In this document: piece by piece, positions 24,066-31,714 of the stretch
How positions within the stretch are numbered: the first letter of the stretch is position 1
Layout: the number at the start of each line of letters is the position of its first letter
Assembly: GCA_034429475.1 (NCBI GenBank)
Contig: DAOUGD010000180.1
Coordinates: forward strand, 1 to 35,219
DNA from: JAKQHY01 sp034429475
Lineage (GTDB): Bacteria; Chloroflexota; Anaerolineae; B4-G1; SLSP01
Length of the DNA: 35,219 bases
Reading direction: 5' to 3'
The notes under the pieces: generated by a model
Told to the model about the DNA's origin: nothing
The model's input: the letters and a program-made list of their open reading frames with translations, nothing else
Databases searched by the model: none
Program-made: the position numbers and the translations under genes

Positions 24066-25046
24066 ATGTCTCGACTCAGTATCCGCATGAAGTTATTGAT
24101 CGTCTTTACCCTGTTGTTTATGGTTGCATTCGCCCTGGTGTTTGTCTGGTTCTATAACTTCGGCACGCAACTGGCGATGGATGATCTGCGCAGCGATTTG
24201 ATGGGCGCTGCCAAAACTGCCGCCGCGATGATTGATGTAAAAGAACATACTCAAGTCCTCACCCAGGGGACAGAAGACGACGAGCTTTATACGCGCCTGG
24301 CGCGGCAGTTGCGGCAGGTGCGCAACGCCAATCCCAAGATCGAGGCCATCTACACGATGGTGCGTTCGAGCAACCCCGACGAGCTGCTCTTTGTTATCTC
24401 CGCCGACGAAGACGCGCAAACGCGCGCCCACCTGCGCGAGCCGTATTCGGTGGTTGAGTTTCCCCAGATGCTCCACGCTTTTGACGGAGCCACCTCGGAT
24501 GACAAGATTGCGTATGATGAATTTGGCGCCTGGTTCTCCGGCTACGCGCCCATCGTGGACGAAAACGGCCAGGGCGTCGCCATTGTCGGCATTGATATGA
24601 AGGCCCAGGATGTGATCACCATCCAGAACCGGATCAAACAAACCAGTTTCCTGGCCTTTATCCTGGTGCTGCTGGGCCTCCTGGTGGCTGTGTTTCTGAT
24701 TTCCTTTACCATTACCACCCCCCTTCGTCATGTCACGGATGCGGCGCGCAGCCTCGAAAGTGGCGACAGGTTCCAGGAGGGCCAACTGGCGTCCGTTATG
24801 AAGGGACACGACGAACTGGCGCAACTGGCGCGGGTCTTTAGCAAAATGGCGATTGAGATCCAGGGGCGCGAGGAAAAACTCAAACGTCAGGTCGAAGAAC
24901 TGCGCATTGAGATTGACGAGGCTAAGAAAGCGCGCCACGTTGAGGAAATTGTGGAAAGCGACTATTTCAAGCAGTTGCAATCCAACGTTCAGGTATTGCG
25001 CCAGCGCGCCCAACGCAGGGACGCCCCATCGTCCACAGAGCCATAG
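24066..25046 (+). CDS. membrane receptor: Cache-like sensor plus HAMP, no output domain
   Basis: The 326-residue protein has a first membrane segment at about 9-30, an extracytoplasmic sensor of about 160 residues, a second segment at 194-216, HAMP at about 217-268 and a coiled coil at about 266-312. The sensor has the features of a single Cache-type domain, with AIYTMVRSSNPDELLFVISAD near 94-114 and WFSGYAPIVDENGQGVAIVG near 156-175. It then stops, with no kinase, methyl-accepting or cyclase domain. ATG 24066 follows CAGGAGA; TTG 24045 upstream is less likely. The soluble cyclase gene begins two bases after its stop, so the obvious reading is a two-piece receptor/cyclase. The ligand is unknown. 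Confidence 0.85.
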   Translation: MSRLSIRMKLLIVFTLLFMVAFALVFVWFYNFGTQLAMDDLRSDLMGAAKTAAAMIDVKEHTQVLTQGTEDDELYTRLARQLRQVRNANPKIEAIYTMVRSSNPDELLFVISADEDAQTRAHLREPYSVVEFPQMLHAFDGATSDDKIAYDEFGAWFSGYAPIVDENGQGVAIVGIDMKAQDVITIQNRIKQTSFLAFILVLLGLLVAVFLISFTITTPLRHVTDAARSLESGDRFQEGQLASVMKGHDELAQLARVFSKMAIEIQGREEKLKRQVEELRIEIDEAKKARHVEEIVESDYFKQLQSNVQVLRQRAQRRDAPSSTEP

Positions 25047-25048
25047 TC

Positions 25049-28000
25049 ATGACCGCCGACCCATTCTCTCCAGCTCAGAAAATGCAACTGGCCCAATTGC
25101 AGCCACGATTGCAACGCTTTCTGCCGGCGGAGTTGAAGCGCCGGCTGGCAGGTCGCCTGGCGCTGCGCGATTTGCGGGAGATGGCGGACGCCCTCGATTC
25201 CTTGCGCCACAACCTTAGCACCTACCTGGCGCGCGACCTGCGCACCCCCAGAGACCTGACCACCATTCCCTATAGCCACTGGATCGAAGGCACCACCTTA
25301 TTCGCCGACCTGACCGGCTTTACGACGCTGACGGAGCATCTGCGCGAACTCGGCGATGAGGGCGTCGAACAACTGAACGCGATGCTCAACGACCTGTTCG
25401 CGGCGATGCTGGAGCCGTTGACGTTCGCCAGGGGGGAATTGCTGGAATTTGCCGGGGATGCGATTCTGGCCTACTTCCCTGCCCAGGAGAAGGCCGAGGA
25501 CGCGCTGTGGGCGACGCGCGCCGCGCTGCGGATGATGCGCGCGCTCAAGCGCACGGGCTATAGCGATGGCCCCTATCCGCTCAAAATGAGCATCGGCTTG
25601 GCGCGGGGGCGGTTTTTCGCTGCCGAAATCGGGGACGCGCAGCGCATGGAGTATTTGCTCCTCGGCGGGCCGATTCCCCGGGCCATGACTGCCGAAACCA
25701 AAGCCGAGCCGGAAGAAGTTTGCGTCGCGCCCGGCCTGGAAACCCTGTTGTCTGCCGATTTTCGCCTTCGCCCGGCCCCCGACGGCCATTTCGTGGTCAT
25801 TGATGATTTTGGCGAGGCCCTTGACGAGTACGAACTCGACATCCTCAGCAGCCGCCGGCGGCGCGGCGGACTGCTGGCGCTGGAGCAGGACGCCGCCGCC
25901 GTCATCCAGACCATTGAGCAAAGCGTCGCCACCGTGGAACGCCTGGCCCGCTTTTTTCCGCCCTACGTCCTCACCCTCATCGTCGCCCACCAGCGTGAAC
26001 GCCAGTTCACCGGCGAACACCGCACCGTCTCCATCATGTTCGCTAACTTGCGCGGCTTCGAGTCGTTGTTGACCACTCTCGGGCCGGAAGCCCACCCCCT
26101 CCTCACCGACTGGATCAACCAGTACTTCGTCATGGCCAGAACGGTTATCGGCGAGTCCGGCGGCTTTATTGCTAATATGGTTTCCTACGTCAAGGGCTTT
26201 AATCTCCTCTGCTCGTTTGGCACGCCGCTGACCGATGAGGAAATGCCGCAACACGCCGTCGCCGCCGCCCTGCTTCTCCACCTGCGTCTGGGGCAGCTTG
26301 TAGAATCGCTTGAGGAGTCGTTGGCGCGCGCGGTGTCTGTCCTGCCGGAGGAACTATCCTACGGTCTTCCGCTGACCCTGCACATCGGCATTACCTACGG
26401 CCCGATTTACACAGGGAGCGCCGGCTGGCAGGAGCGCCGGGAGTACGTGACCCTGGGCGACGACGTCAACCTGTCGGCCCGGCTGATGAGCGTGGCCGGG
26501 CCGGGTCAAATCCTCATCAGCGGGCCGATTTACGACCGGGTGTATCAGACTTTCGACTGCGACCCCATGCCGCCCATGCAGATCAAGGGCAAAACCAAGT
26601 CTGTGTCCATCTACGCCGTCCAGCGGCGCACGTTGGACAGCCTGGCCTGGTTGAGCGAGGCGGCGTCCACCCCCCTGATTGGCCGTGAAGCAGAGTTGAC
26701 GAGTCTCATCGCTGCCATCAACACCCTGCGGGGTGGTGCGCCGCCAGGGCGCGGCGACTCTGTGGCGCTTGTTGGCGAAACGGGGATGGGCAAGACGCGC
26801 CTGATGGCCGAGGTCGTGCGGTACGCCCGCCGGCACGCCGTTCCTCTGCTGGCTGGACGCTGCCTGGCATATGCGCAGACCACCCCCTACACGCCCTGGA
26901 TCGAAGCGCTGTGGAACTGGTTCAAGTTGGAAAGATTCCCCGATACTGCCGCACGCTGTGCACACATTCGTCAGGTGCTGGAGACGCACGGCCTGCCGGC
27001 ATTGGCCGAACCGTTCATCGCGCTTCTGGCGCCGCCGGTGGTTGGGGCGTCGCCAGAATACCTGGACCTCGCTCATGCCGTCGCGGTGTTTGTGATGGCG
27101 TTGACGCAAATAGGGCCGCTCCTTGTCATTGTTGAGGACCTGCAATGGGCTGATTCCGCCTCGTGGGCCATCCTGACGGCCCTGGCGCAGACTGCCGCGC
27201 GCCGCCCGTTGCTTCTGCTGACCACACTCCAGCCGGGGGAACCGGCTGTGGCCTGGCACACGCAAACTGGCAGCCGGCAGTATTACCTGGCCGGCCTCAC
27301 GCGCGCCGACATCGCCGAGATTGCCGCCATTCAACTGCAAACGTCTCCGGCGCCGGACCTCGTCGAGTGGCTGCTCAATCGCACGCAGGGCAATCCCCTG
27401 TTCGTCGTGCAGCTCTTGTACGCGCTGGCGAATTCTGAGGCGCTGGTCAAGACGGGGGATGCCGGCGAAACGGCGCTCAAGGACACCCAGATCGCGCTGC
27501 CGCCCACCGTGCGCGAGATCATGCTTAGCCGCGTTGACCAGCTTCCCGAAGAAACCCGCACCGTGTGCAAACTGGCGGCGGTCATCGGGGAAACCGTCCC
27601 CTTCAACTTGCTCACGCGCGTCTCTGCGCTCAGTCGTCCTGCGCTGATGAGCCACATCACCGTGCTGGCCCGCCACGGCTTGTTGACGCCCCCGCCGCCC
27701 GCGTTCGAGTATACCTTTGCCCATCCTCTGCTGCGCGAGGCGCTTTACAGCAGTCTTTCCTATACTCAGCGGCGGGCGTGGCACCGCGCGATTGCCGAAT
27801 ATTTGGCCGAAGACACCGCGGAGACAACCCAATCCTACCTTGAGACGCTGGCTTACCACTACGCCCGCAGCGACAAACCGGCGCTGGGCGCGCATTACAG
27901 CCGCCTCGCCGGAGAGCGCGCCGGCGAGCAACAGGCGTGGGACGCGGCCCTCGCTTACTACCGGCAGGCGTTAGCCATCGAGGGAACGGATGCGGCGCTC

Positions 28001-28069
28001 AAAGACGAGCAGCGCCGCGCGGCGGAGGCGTTGCAGGCGCTAGAGGCGCGTCTGCAAGGGAAGTCCTAG
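25049..28069 (+). CDS. soluble adenylyl cyclase-like protein: two class III cyclase domains, AAA ATPase, TPR-like tail
   Basis: The 1006-residue cytoplasmic protein has ADCY10 (soluble adenylyl cyclase) architecture. C1 (about 80-230) holds both metal aspartates, Asp87 in FADLTGF and Asp137 in EFAGDAIL, but lacks the Asn/Arg transition-state pair. C2 (about 325-525) lacks the metal aspartates (MFANLRGF, VKGFNLLCSFG) but has Lys382, Asn474 and Arg478 (LGDDVNLSAR). The two halves should therefore form one asymmetric active site making cAMP from ATP. An ATPase follows, with Walker A GETGMGKT at 576-583 and Walker B LLVIVEDLQWAD at 691-702. Helical repeats complete the protein. The residue that normally contacts adenine at the Thr position is Val467. 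It is paired with the HAMP receptor two bases upstream. Confidence 0.9.
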   Translation: MTADPFSPAQKMQLAQLQPRLQRFLPAELKRRLAGRLALRDLREMADALDSLRHNLSTYLARDLRTPRDLTTIPYSHWIEGTTLFADLTGFTTLTEHLRELGDEGVEQLNAMLNDLFAAMLEPLTFARGELLEFAGDAILAYFPAQEKAEDALWATRAALRMMRALKRTGYSDGPYPLKMSIGLARGRFFAAEIGDAQRMEYLLLGGPIPRAMTAETKAEPEEVCVAPGLETLLSADFRLRPAPDGHFVVIDDFGEALDEYELDILSSRRRRGGLLALEQDAAAVIQTIEQSVATVERLARFFPPYVLTLIVAHQRERQFTGEHRTVSIMFANLRGFESLLTTLGPEAHPLLTDWINQYFVMARTVIGESGGFIANMVSYVKGFNLLCSFGTPLTDEEMPQHAVAAALLLHLRLGQLVESLEESLARAVSVLPEELSYGLPLTLHIGITYGPIYTGSAGWQERREYVTLGDDVNLSARLMSVAGPGQILISGPIYDRVYQTFDCDPMPPMQIKGKTKSVSIYAVQRRTLDSLAWLSEAASTPLIGREAELTSLIAAINTLRGGAPPGRGDSVALVGETGMGKTRLMAEVVRYARRHAVPLLAGRCLAYAQTTPYTPWIEALWNWFKLERFPDTAARCAHIRQVLETHGLPALAEPFIALLAPPVVGASPEYLDLAHAVAVFVMALTQIGPLLVIVEDLQWADSASWAILTALAQTAARRPLLLLTTLQPGEPAVAWHTQTGSRQYYLAGLTRADIAEIAAIQLQTSPAPDLVEWLLNRTQGNPLFVVQLLYALANSEALVKTGDAGETALKDTQIALPPTVREIMLSRVDQLPEETRTVCKLAAVIGETVPFNLLTRVSALSRPALMSHITVLARHGLLTPPPPAFEYTFAHPLLREALYSSLSYTQRRAWHRAIAEYLAEDTAETTQSYLETLAYHYARSDKPALGAHYSRLAGERAGEQQAWDAALAYYRQALAIEGTDAALKDEQRRAAEALQALEARLQGKS

Positions 28070-28077
28070 CGCCACAG

Positions 28078-28245
28078 TTACTCTCCGATGATTTTCACCA
28101 GCACACGCTTCCGCCGCTGACCGTCGAATTCCCCGTAGAAGATTTGCTCCCACGGGCCAAAGTCCAGGCGGCCCTGCGTCACCGCGACGACGACTTTGCG
28201 CCCCATCACCTGCCGCTTGAGGTGAGCGTCGCCTTTGTCCTCTCC
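28078..28245 (-). pseudogene. yjbQ: C-terminal relic of a YjbQ/UPF0047 family gene
   Basis: The minus strand encodes about 55 residues matching only the C-terminal third of the roughly 135-residue YjbQ (secondary thiamine-phosphate synthase) family. It begins with GDAHLKRQVMG and continues with GRLDFGPWEQIFYGEFDG and VLVKIIGE before a natural stop at 28078. Upstream the frame runs into an inverted-arm repeat (28265-28326) instead of the N-terminal domain. Truncation of a once-functional gene, with the break at or near the repeat, is the simplest reading. Confidence 0.75.
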
Positions 28246-28264
28246 CTTGAAAATACAAGAATGT

Positions 28265-28326
28265 TTCACGCAAAGGCGCAAAGACGCAAAGGAAAAAACT
28301 TGGCGGGCTTGGCGACTTGGCGTGAA
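28265..28326. repeat. inverted-arm intergenic repeat, GCAAAG/CTTGGCG units
   Basis: The left arm (28265-28292) has three CGCAAAG-type units and begins TTCACG. The right arm (28299-28326) has three CTTGGCG-type units and ends CGTGAA, an imperfect reverse complement of the left. It abuts the broken end of the yjbQ relic. Confidence 0.7.
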
Positions 28327-28656
28327 ATTTTCATCCAACCACTGGTGAACCGCCGGTTAATGAGAAATTCCTCTGAAAATAGCTTTCGTTAGCCCGCCGA
28401 GGCGATGGCCTTCAGCCGCGTGTTCGTGGCGACGAATAGCTTGAGGTTGAGGAAGGCGGAGGTGGGATAGTGGAGGCGGGCAGAAAACGTGCGCGGGGGT
28501 AGCATCGGACGTGTTCGCCTATCCTCCCGGTACAGAAAGCTATACACTATTGCGCCGGCTGGTGTTGGTGGCATGGCGGATCCGGCGGCTGCGCGCGAGC
28601 TTGAATCGGCGGTGGAGGTATTGGACGCGGCAGCGACGCTCTATCCAGATAGCGAG
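28327..28656. other. unassigned degenerate DNA between the two gene relics
   Basis: No gene could be assigned here. A minus-strand frame ending near 28389 (with RTFSARLHYPTSAFLNLKLF in its last 40 residues) reads as protein-like and could be a third truncated relic, but I do not recognise it and see no start signal. No RNA gene or promoter was seen. Confidence 0.4.
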
Positions 28657-28764
28657 GAGACGGTGCGCATCCAATTGGCCGCGCCGCTGCGCGACATCAC
28701 GCCGGGGCAGGCCGCCGTGTTTTATCAGGGCAAGGCGGTGATCGGCGGGGGGATTATCGAATAG
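28657..28764 (+). pseudogene. mnmA: C-terminal relic of mnmA (tRNA 2-thiouridylase)
   Basis: The last 35 codons before the TAG at 28762 match the extreme C-terminus of MnmA/TrmU: ETVRIQLAAPL, then ITPGQAAVFYQG and IGGGIIE. These are the family's conserved final strands. The rest of the roughly 360-residue enzyme (PP-loop ATPase, catalytic cysteines) is absent. The open frame extends upstream to 28489 but is not recognisable there. It is a remnant and not a gene; a functional copy should exist elsewhere in the genome. Confidence 0.75.
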
Positions 28765-28778
28765 ATCGGAAAGATTTT

Positions 28779-28846
28779 ACCGCAGAGAGCACAGAGTGCG
28801 CTGAGTCTTTATGCTTTTTCTCGGCGTTCTCGACGCTCTCGGCGGT
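28779..28846. repeat. inverted-arm intergenic repeat, ACCGCAGAG units
   Basis: The 27-nt left arm (28779-28805) and 27-nt right arm (28820-28846) are imperfect reverse complements around a T-rich spacer. Each is made of GCAGAG/GCTGAG-type quasi-repeats. A half copy of the left arm recurs at 30001-30027. Confidence 0.7.
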
Positions 28847-28874
28847 GAGGACCCTTGGAACCGCTGACTGTCCC

Positions 28875-29903
28875 CTAATGGTTTCCGTTATGGTTGCGTC
28901 GCGCCAGGGCGTGCTCCAGGATTTCGTTCACGAATTCGTGATAGGTCTGCCCAGCGACTCGCGCGGAGCGCGCGAACCAATAGCTGGCGTCAATACCGGC
29001 GATGGGGTTAAGTTCGAGCATGTAGAGCTTGCCATCCGCCGCGAGGCGCATTTCCATCCGGCACCAATCCCGGCAGCCCATGGCGCGGTAGGCGCGCAGA
29101 GCGGTTTTTTCGATGGCGGCCTTGAGTTCCGGGGGCACATTGGCCGGGCAAACGGCGTGATGCATCGGTTGGGGGAGGGCGGTGTGCCACAGATGTGGAT
29201 AGCGACTCACGACTTCGGGGTCGGGGACGAAAATCACAATGCCGCGCGGTTTGCTGAAAACTAACTCGGTGATGGGCAACGTGCGCGGCTCGTCGTTGCC
29301 CATCACGCCGATGGTAAATTCGCGGCCTTCGATAAATTCCTCGACGATGACCGGTTCTTGATAGGTTTCAATGAGATAGGTCGCTTGTTGGCGAAGAGCT
29401 GCTTCGTCATCTACAACTGAATTCTCCGATAAGCCGATGCTGGACCCCTCTTGCAGCAGTTTGACGATCAAGGGGTAGCGCAAGTGGGGGTTGACGGGCT
29501 GGGCGGCGCTCTTGAGTACCTGAAAGCGAGGGGTGGGGATGCCGTAATGCAGCAGAATTTCTTTGGTGCGCGCCTTGTTGAGACACAACGCCAAAGTCAA
29601 CGGGCCGGAGCCGGTGTAATGAATATCCAGCATCTCACAGATGGCGGGGACGTGGGACTCACGGCTTTCCCCGCGCAGCCCCTCGGCGATGTTGAACACA
29701 ATATCCGGGCGCATATCTTTGAGTTTTTCGACGATGGCCTCGTCGGCTTCCACCAATTCCACCTGATGCCCGCGACTCTCAAAGGCGGCTTGCAAGCCGG
29801 CGACGGTTTCCACCGAATCATACTCGGCTACCACACTATCCAGCAGGCGCGCTCCCAACGACTCCGGGTGAATGAGGTTGTACACTAACGCTACTCTTGC
29901 CAT
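28875..29903 (-). CDS. D-alanine-D-alanine ligase-like ATP-grasp protein
   Basis: This 342-residue cytoplasmic ATP-grasp enzyme has the Ddl layout. The N-terminal domain carries FNIAEGLRGESRESHVPAI (70-88) and YTGSGPLTLALCLNKARTK (96-114). The ATP-binding part has LIVKLLQEGSSIGLSENS (145-162) and VIVEEFIEGREFTIGVMG (185-202). The metal-binding loop is LELNPIAGI (296-304), where true Ddl enzymes usually read EINTLPG. That difference, and the divergent NIAEG in place of the H-G-x-x-G-E motif, suggest it joins other amino acids or peptides. Start ATG 29903 follows AAAGGAG; an upstream extension to 30002 has no support. It is a single gene with its own promoter. Confidence 0.85.
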   Translation of the reverse strand: MARVALVYNLIHPESLGARLLDSVVAEYDSVETVAGLQAAFESRGHQVELVEADEAIVEKLKDMRPDIVFNIAEGLRGESRESHVPAICEMLDIHYTGSGPLTLALCLNKARTKEILLHYGIPTPRFQVLKSAAQPVNPHLRYPLIVKLLQEGSSIGLSENSVVDDEAALRQQATYLIETYQEPVIVEEFIEGREFTIGVMGNDEPRTLPITELVFSKPRGIVIFVPDPEVVSRYPHLWHTALPQPMHHAVCPANVPPELKAAIEKTALRAYRAMGCRDWCRMEMRLAADGKLYMLELNPIAGIDASYWFARSARVAGQTYHEFVNEILEHALARRNHNGNH

Positions 29904-29955
29904 CCTATACTCCTTTGGTTCAGAATTAGGCTTGCGCCTGGCGAAAAAGTAGCTT

Positions 29956-29983
29956 AGTTTACCTGAAAACGGTGTGCTGCCAA
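29956..29983 (-). promoter_or_regulatory. promoter for the ATP-grasp ligase gene
   Basis: On the minus strand, TTGGCA (29978-29983) and TAAACT (29956-29961) have 16-bp spacing. The start site would be about 45 bases before the ATG at 29903. Confidence 0.55.
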
Positions 29984-30000
29984 GTTGCAGTGAGGATTTC

Positions 30001-30027
30001 ACCGCAGAGTATGCTGAGTGCGCAGAG
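30001..30027. repeat. half copy of the ACCGCAGAG repeat
   Basis: The stretch begins ACCGCAGAG and continues with GCTGAG and GCAGAG units, resembling the left arm at 28779-28805. No complementary right arm follows; the IS66 element begins 15 bases downstream. Confidence 0.55.
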
Positions 30028-30041
30028 TTTCTAAAATCCGA

Positions 30042-30062
30042 GTAACCGTTTAGTAAAATGAG
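30042..30062 (+). repeat. IS66 left inverted repeat
   Basis: The repeat begins GTAACCGTTTAGT and ends ATGAG. It differs from the right end at position 7 and in a central AAA/TTT triplet. Confidence 0.8.
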
Positions 30063-30134
30063 CGTTGTGGAAAATCTAAGCCATTTCCAATGTAATGTGA
30101 ATGTCTTTCTAACTTGTGCTGCTACAGTAGACTA

Positions 30135-30485
30135 ATGAATACGGATGACGAACTCTGCGTGATGGTACTCGCCCTCCGCTTACAGGTGGAACACCTGCAG
30201 GCGGAAAACGCACGGCTGCAAGCCGAACTGGCCCAAGCGCAGCAACGCATCGGCGAGTTAGCAGGTGTCAACCAACGCTTGCAGACGGAATTGAACACGC
30301 TGAAGCAAGCCCCGTTTCAAGCCCGGCGACGGCGGAAAGCGGCCACCACTCCCACTAGCGAAGCTACGCCGAAACGTGCTGGGCGGCCTCGGGGCCATGA
30401 GGGCAGTGGGCGTCCGCGCCCCACGCTGATCATACGGTGTCCATTCCGGTCGGTGATGTCTGCCCCGATTGTGGGCATGCCCTGA
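30135..30485 (+). pseudogene. IS66 transposase, 5' part (frameshifted)
   Basis: This frame encodes the N-terminal coiled coil of an IS66 TnpC (about residues 10-60, VEHLQAENARLQAELAQA) and the basic linker with GRPRGHEGSGRPRP. After Arg 95 (CGC at 30417-30419) the frame departs from the family. Re-reading one base back at the CCCC run (30419-30422) gives P-H-A-D-H-T-V and joins directly to the zinc-binding region of the second part. A lost base, or less likely a programmed -1 slip, explains the break. ATG 30135 is taken as the start; the out-of-frame tail ends at 30485. Confidence 0.75.
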
Positions 30486-31528
30486 GCGGGCCGGGCATGA
30501 CGCGGCAACGGGTGGTGGAAGACATCGAACCCGTGCGGCCCACGCAGGCCACCGCCTACGAGATCGAACGGCGCTGGTGTCCGGTGTGCCGCACCTACCA
30601 AGAGGCCCCGGTCACGGCGGCGTTGCCCCACCATCGCCTGGGCCTGCACGTGATGTTGTTCGTGGTGTATCAGAAAGTGGTGGTAGGTTTGAGCTATGGC
30701 AAGATTCGCCACGAGCTGAGCACCTATTTCGGGCTGCGCGTGAGTAAGGGCGAGTTGAGTAACCTCGTCGCCGAAGTCGCGGCCCGGTTCGGCCCGGCGT
30801 ACACGCGCTTGATCGCCCTGCTCCGCCAACAAGCCGCGGTGCATATTGATGAAACCCGCTGGCGCATCAATGGCGATAATCATTGGCTGTGGGTCTTCGT
30901 CAATGACGTGATCACCCTCTATATCGTCAGTCACAGTCGCGGCAGCAAAGTCCCCAAGGCCTTGCTGGGCGCCGATTTTGACGGGAGCATCATCAGTGAC
31001 TTCTACTCCGCGTATGCCCCTCTGGACTATGAGAAAGGCAAATGTTGGGCGCATCTGCTGCGCGATGCCCATGACCTGCTGACTGGCCAACCCCTGCCCG
31101 CCGCCGAGCGCGTGACTTTCAAAGAGCAATTGCACCAACTCTTCTTGGAGATGGGCTTGGCCCTGGAGCAAGCCGCCCTGGATATGACCGCGCGCCAAGC
31201 TCGGTACCAGGAGATGCAAACGCGCCTCCAAGCCTTCGCCGAACAGGCGTGGACAGACCCCGACTGTCACCGCCTGGCGCGCCGCATCCTCAAGTATCGG
31301 GACGAGCTGCTGCTGTGGTTGCGTGACCCACAGGTCGCCGCCACCAACAATGCCGCCGAACGCGCCTTGCGCCCCGCCGTTGTCACCCGCAAGACTTCCT
31401 TTGGCAGCCACTCCAAGCTGGGCGCCCTGGACTTTGCGCGCTTGTTGTCCGTGATCAAGACTTGGGAACAGCAAGGTCACGACTTCTTTTCCTTTGCCTA
31501 CCAACAACTCGCCCCCTCCGCCTCATAA
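30437..31528 (+). CDS. IS66 transposase, 3' part with catalytic domain
   Basis: The 363-residue frame opens with the zinc ribbon CPDCGH and a second pair CPVC (about 48-51), followed by the DDE-type catalytic core. The core shows VHIDETRWRINGDNHWLWVF near 135-154 (first Asp), ISDFYSAYAP near 185 (second Asp) and the C-terminal NNAAERALRPAVVTRK near 318-333 (Glu). KTSFGSHSKLGA follows, as is usual in IS66. The GTG at 30437 is only the nearest start in this frame; the true product needs the upstream part at 30135. If translated alone it would lack the coiled coil. The copy is probably inactive because of the frameshift at 30419-30422. Confidence 0.85.
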   Translation: MSIPVGDVCPDCGHALSGPGMTRQRVVEDIEPVRPTQATAYEIERRWCPVCRTYQEAPVTAALPHHRLGLHVMLFVVYQKVVVGLSYGKIRHELSTYFGLRVSKGELSNLVAEVAARFGPAYTRLIALLRQQAAVHIDETRWRINGDNHWLWVFVNDVITLYIVSHSRGSKVPKALLGADFDGSIISDFYSAYAPLDYEKGKCWAHLLRDAHDLLTGQPLPAAERVTFKEQLHQLFLEMGLALEQAALDMTARQARYQEMQTRLQAFAEQAWTDPDCHRLARRILKYRDELLLWLRDPQVAATNNAAERALRPAVVTRKTSFGSHSKLGALDFARLLSVIKTWEQQGHDFFSFAYQQLAPSAS

Positions 31529-31542
31529 AACTAAATGGTTAC
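31522..31542 (-). repeat. IS66 right inverted repeat
   Basis: Read on the minus strand it begins GTAACCATTTAGT and ends ATGAG, matching the left end at 17 of 21 positions. It contains the transposase stop codon. Confidence 0.8.
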
Positions 31543-31650
31543 CGGTTCAGTATATCTGTATATGGCTCGTTTGTTAATGTGCGTTGACTAGTTCTTTTGT
31601 TCTATGTCGAAAGCAGGCTGAGTAAGAACTGTAAATTCGAGGTTTTGCGG

Positions 31651-31679
31651 TTGCCAGATACAAAAATCTATGCTACGAT
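31651..31679 (+). promoter_or_regulatory. promoter for the SPFH protein gene
   Basis: TTGCCA (31651-31656) and TACGAT (31674-31679) have 17-bp spacing. The -10 is identical to that at 19530-19535. Initiation would fall near 31686, at the foot of the hairpin at 31686-31705. Nothing else was seen in 31543-31650. Confidence 0.6.
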
Positions 31680-31685
31680 GAAAGG

Positions 31686-31714
31686 GTTAGGGGCGGGAGC
31701 CTAACGTTTTTAAT
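31686..31714 (+). terminator. terminator-like hairpin in the SPFH leader
   Basis: GTTAGG (31686-31691) and CCTAAC (31700-31705) form a 6-bp stem, extendable by inner G-C pairs, directly followed by GTTTTTAATTTT. It is placed between the promoter and the ATG at 31755, so it is either an attenuator or 5'-stabilising hairpin, or a terminator for read-through from the IS element. Confidence 0.5.

Larger units (their letters stand above)
30042..31542 (+). mobile_element. IS66-family insertion sequence (TnpC-only type)
   Basis: The 1501-bp element is bounded by imperfect 21-nt terminal inverted repeats matching at 17 of 21 positions (30042-30062 and 31522-31542). Both begin GTAACC, as expected for IS66-family ends (GTAA). 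It carries only the large transposase, as in the ISBst12 subgroup, without tnpA or tnpB. The 8 bases outside each end (AAATCCGA on the left, CGGTTCAG on the right) do not match, so no target duplication is visible. The transposase stop codon lies inside the right repeat. Confidence 0.85.

Noticed and set aside
26354..27931. 525-codon minus-strand frame opposite the cyclase
   Set aside because: The cyclase and ATPase motifs on the plus strand are unambiguous; the antisense product is composition-driven.
28389..28574. Small minus-strand gene of 61 codons
   Set aside because: It reads partly protein-like but has no ribosome-binding site and no family I recognise; kept only as a possible third relic.
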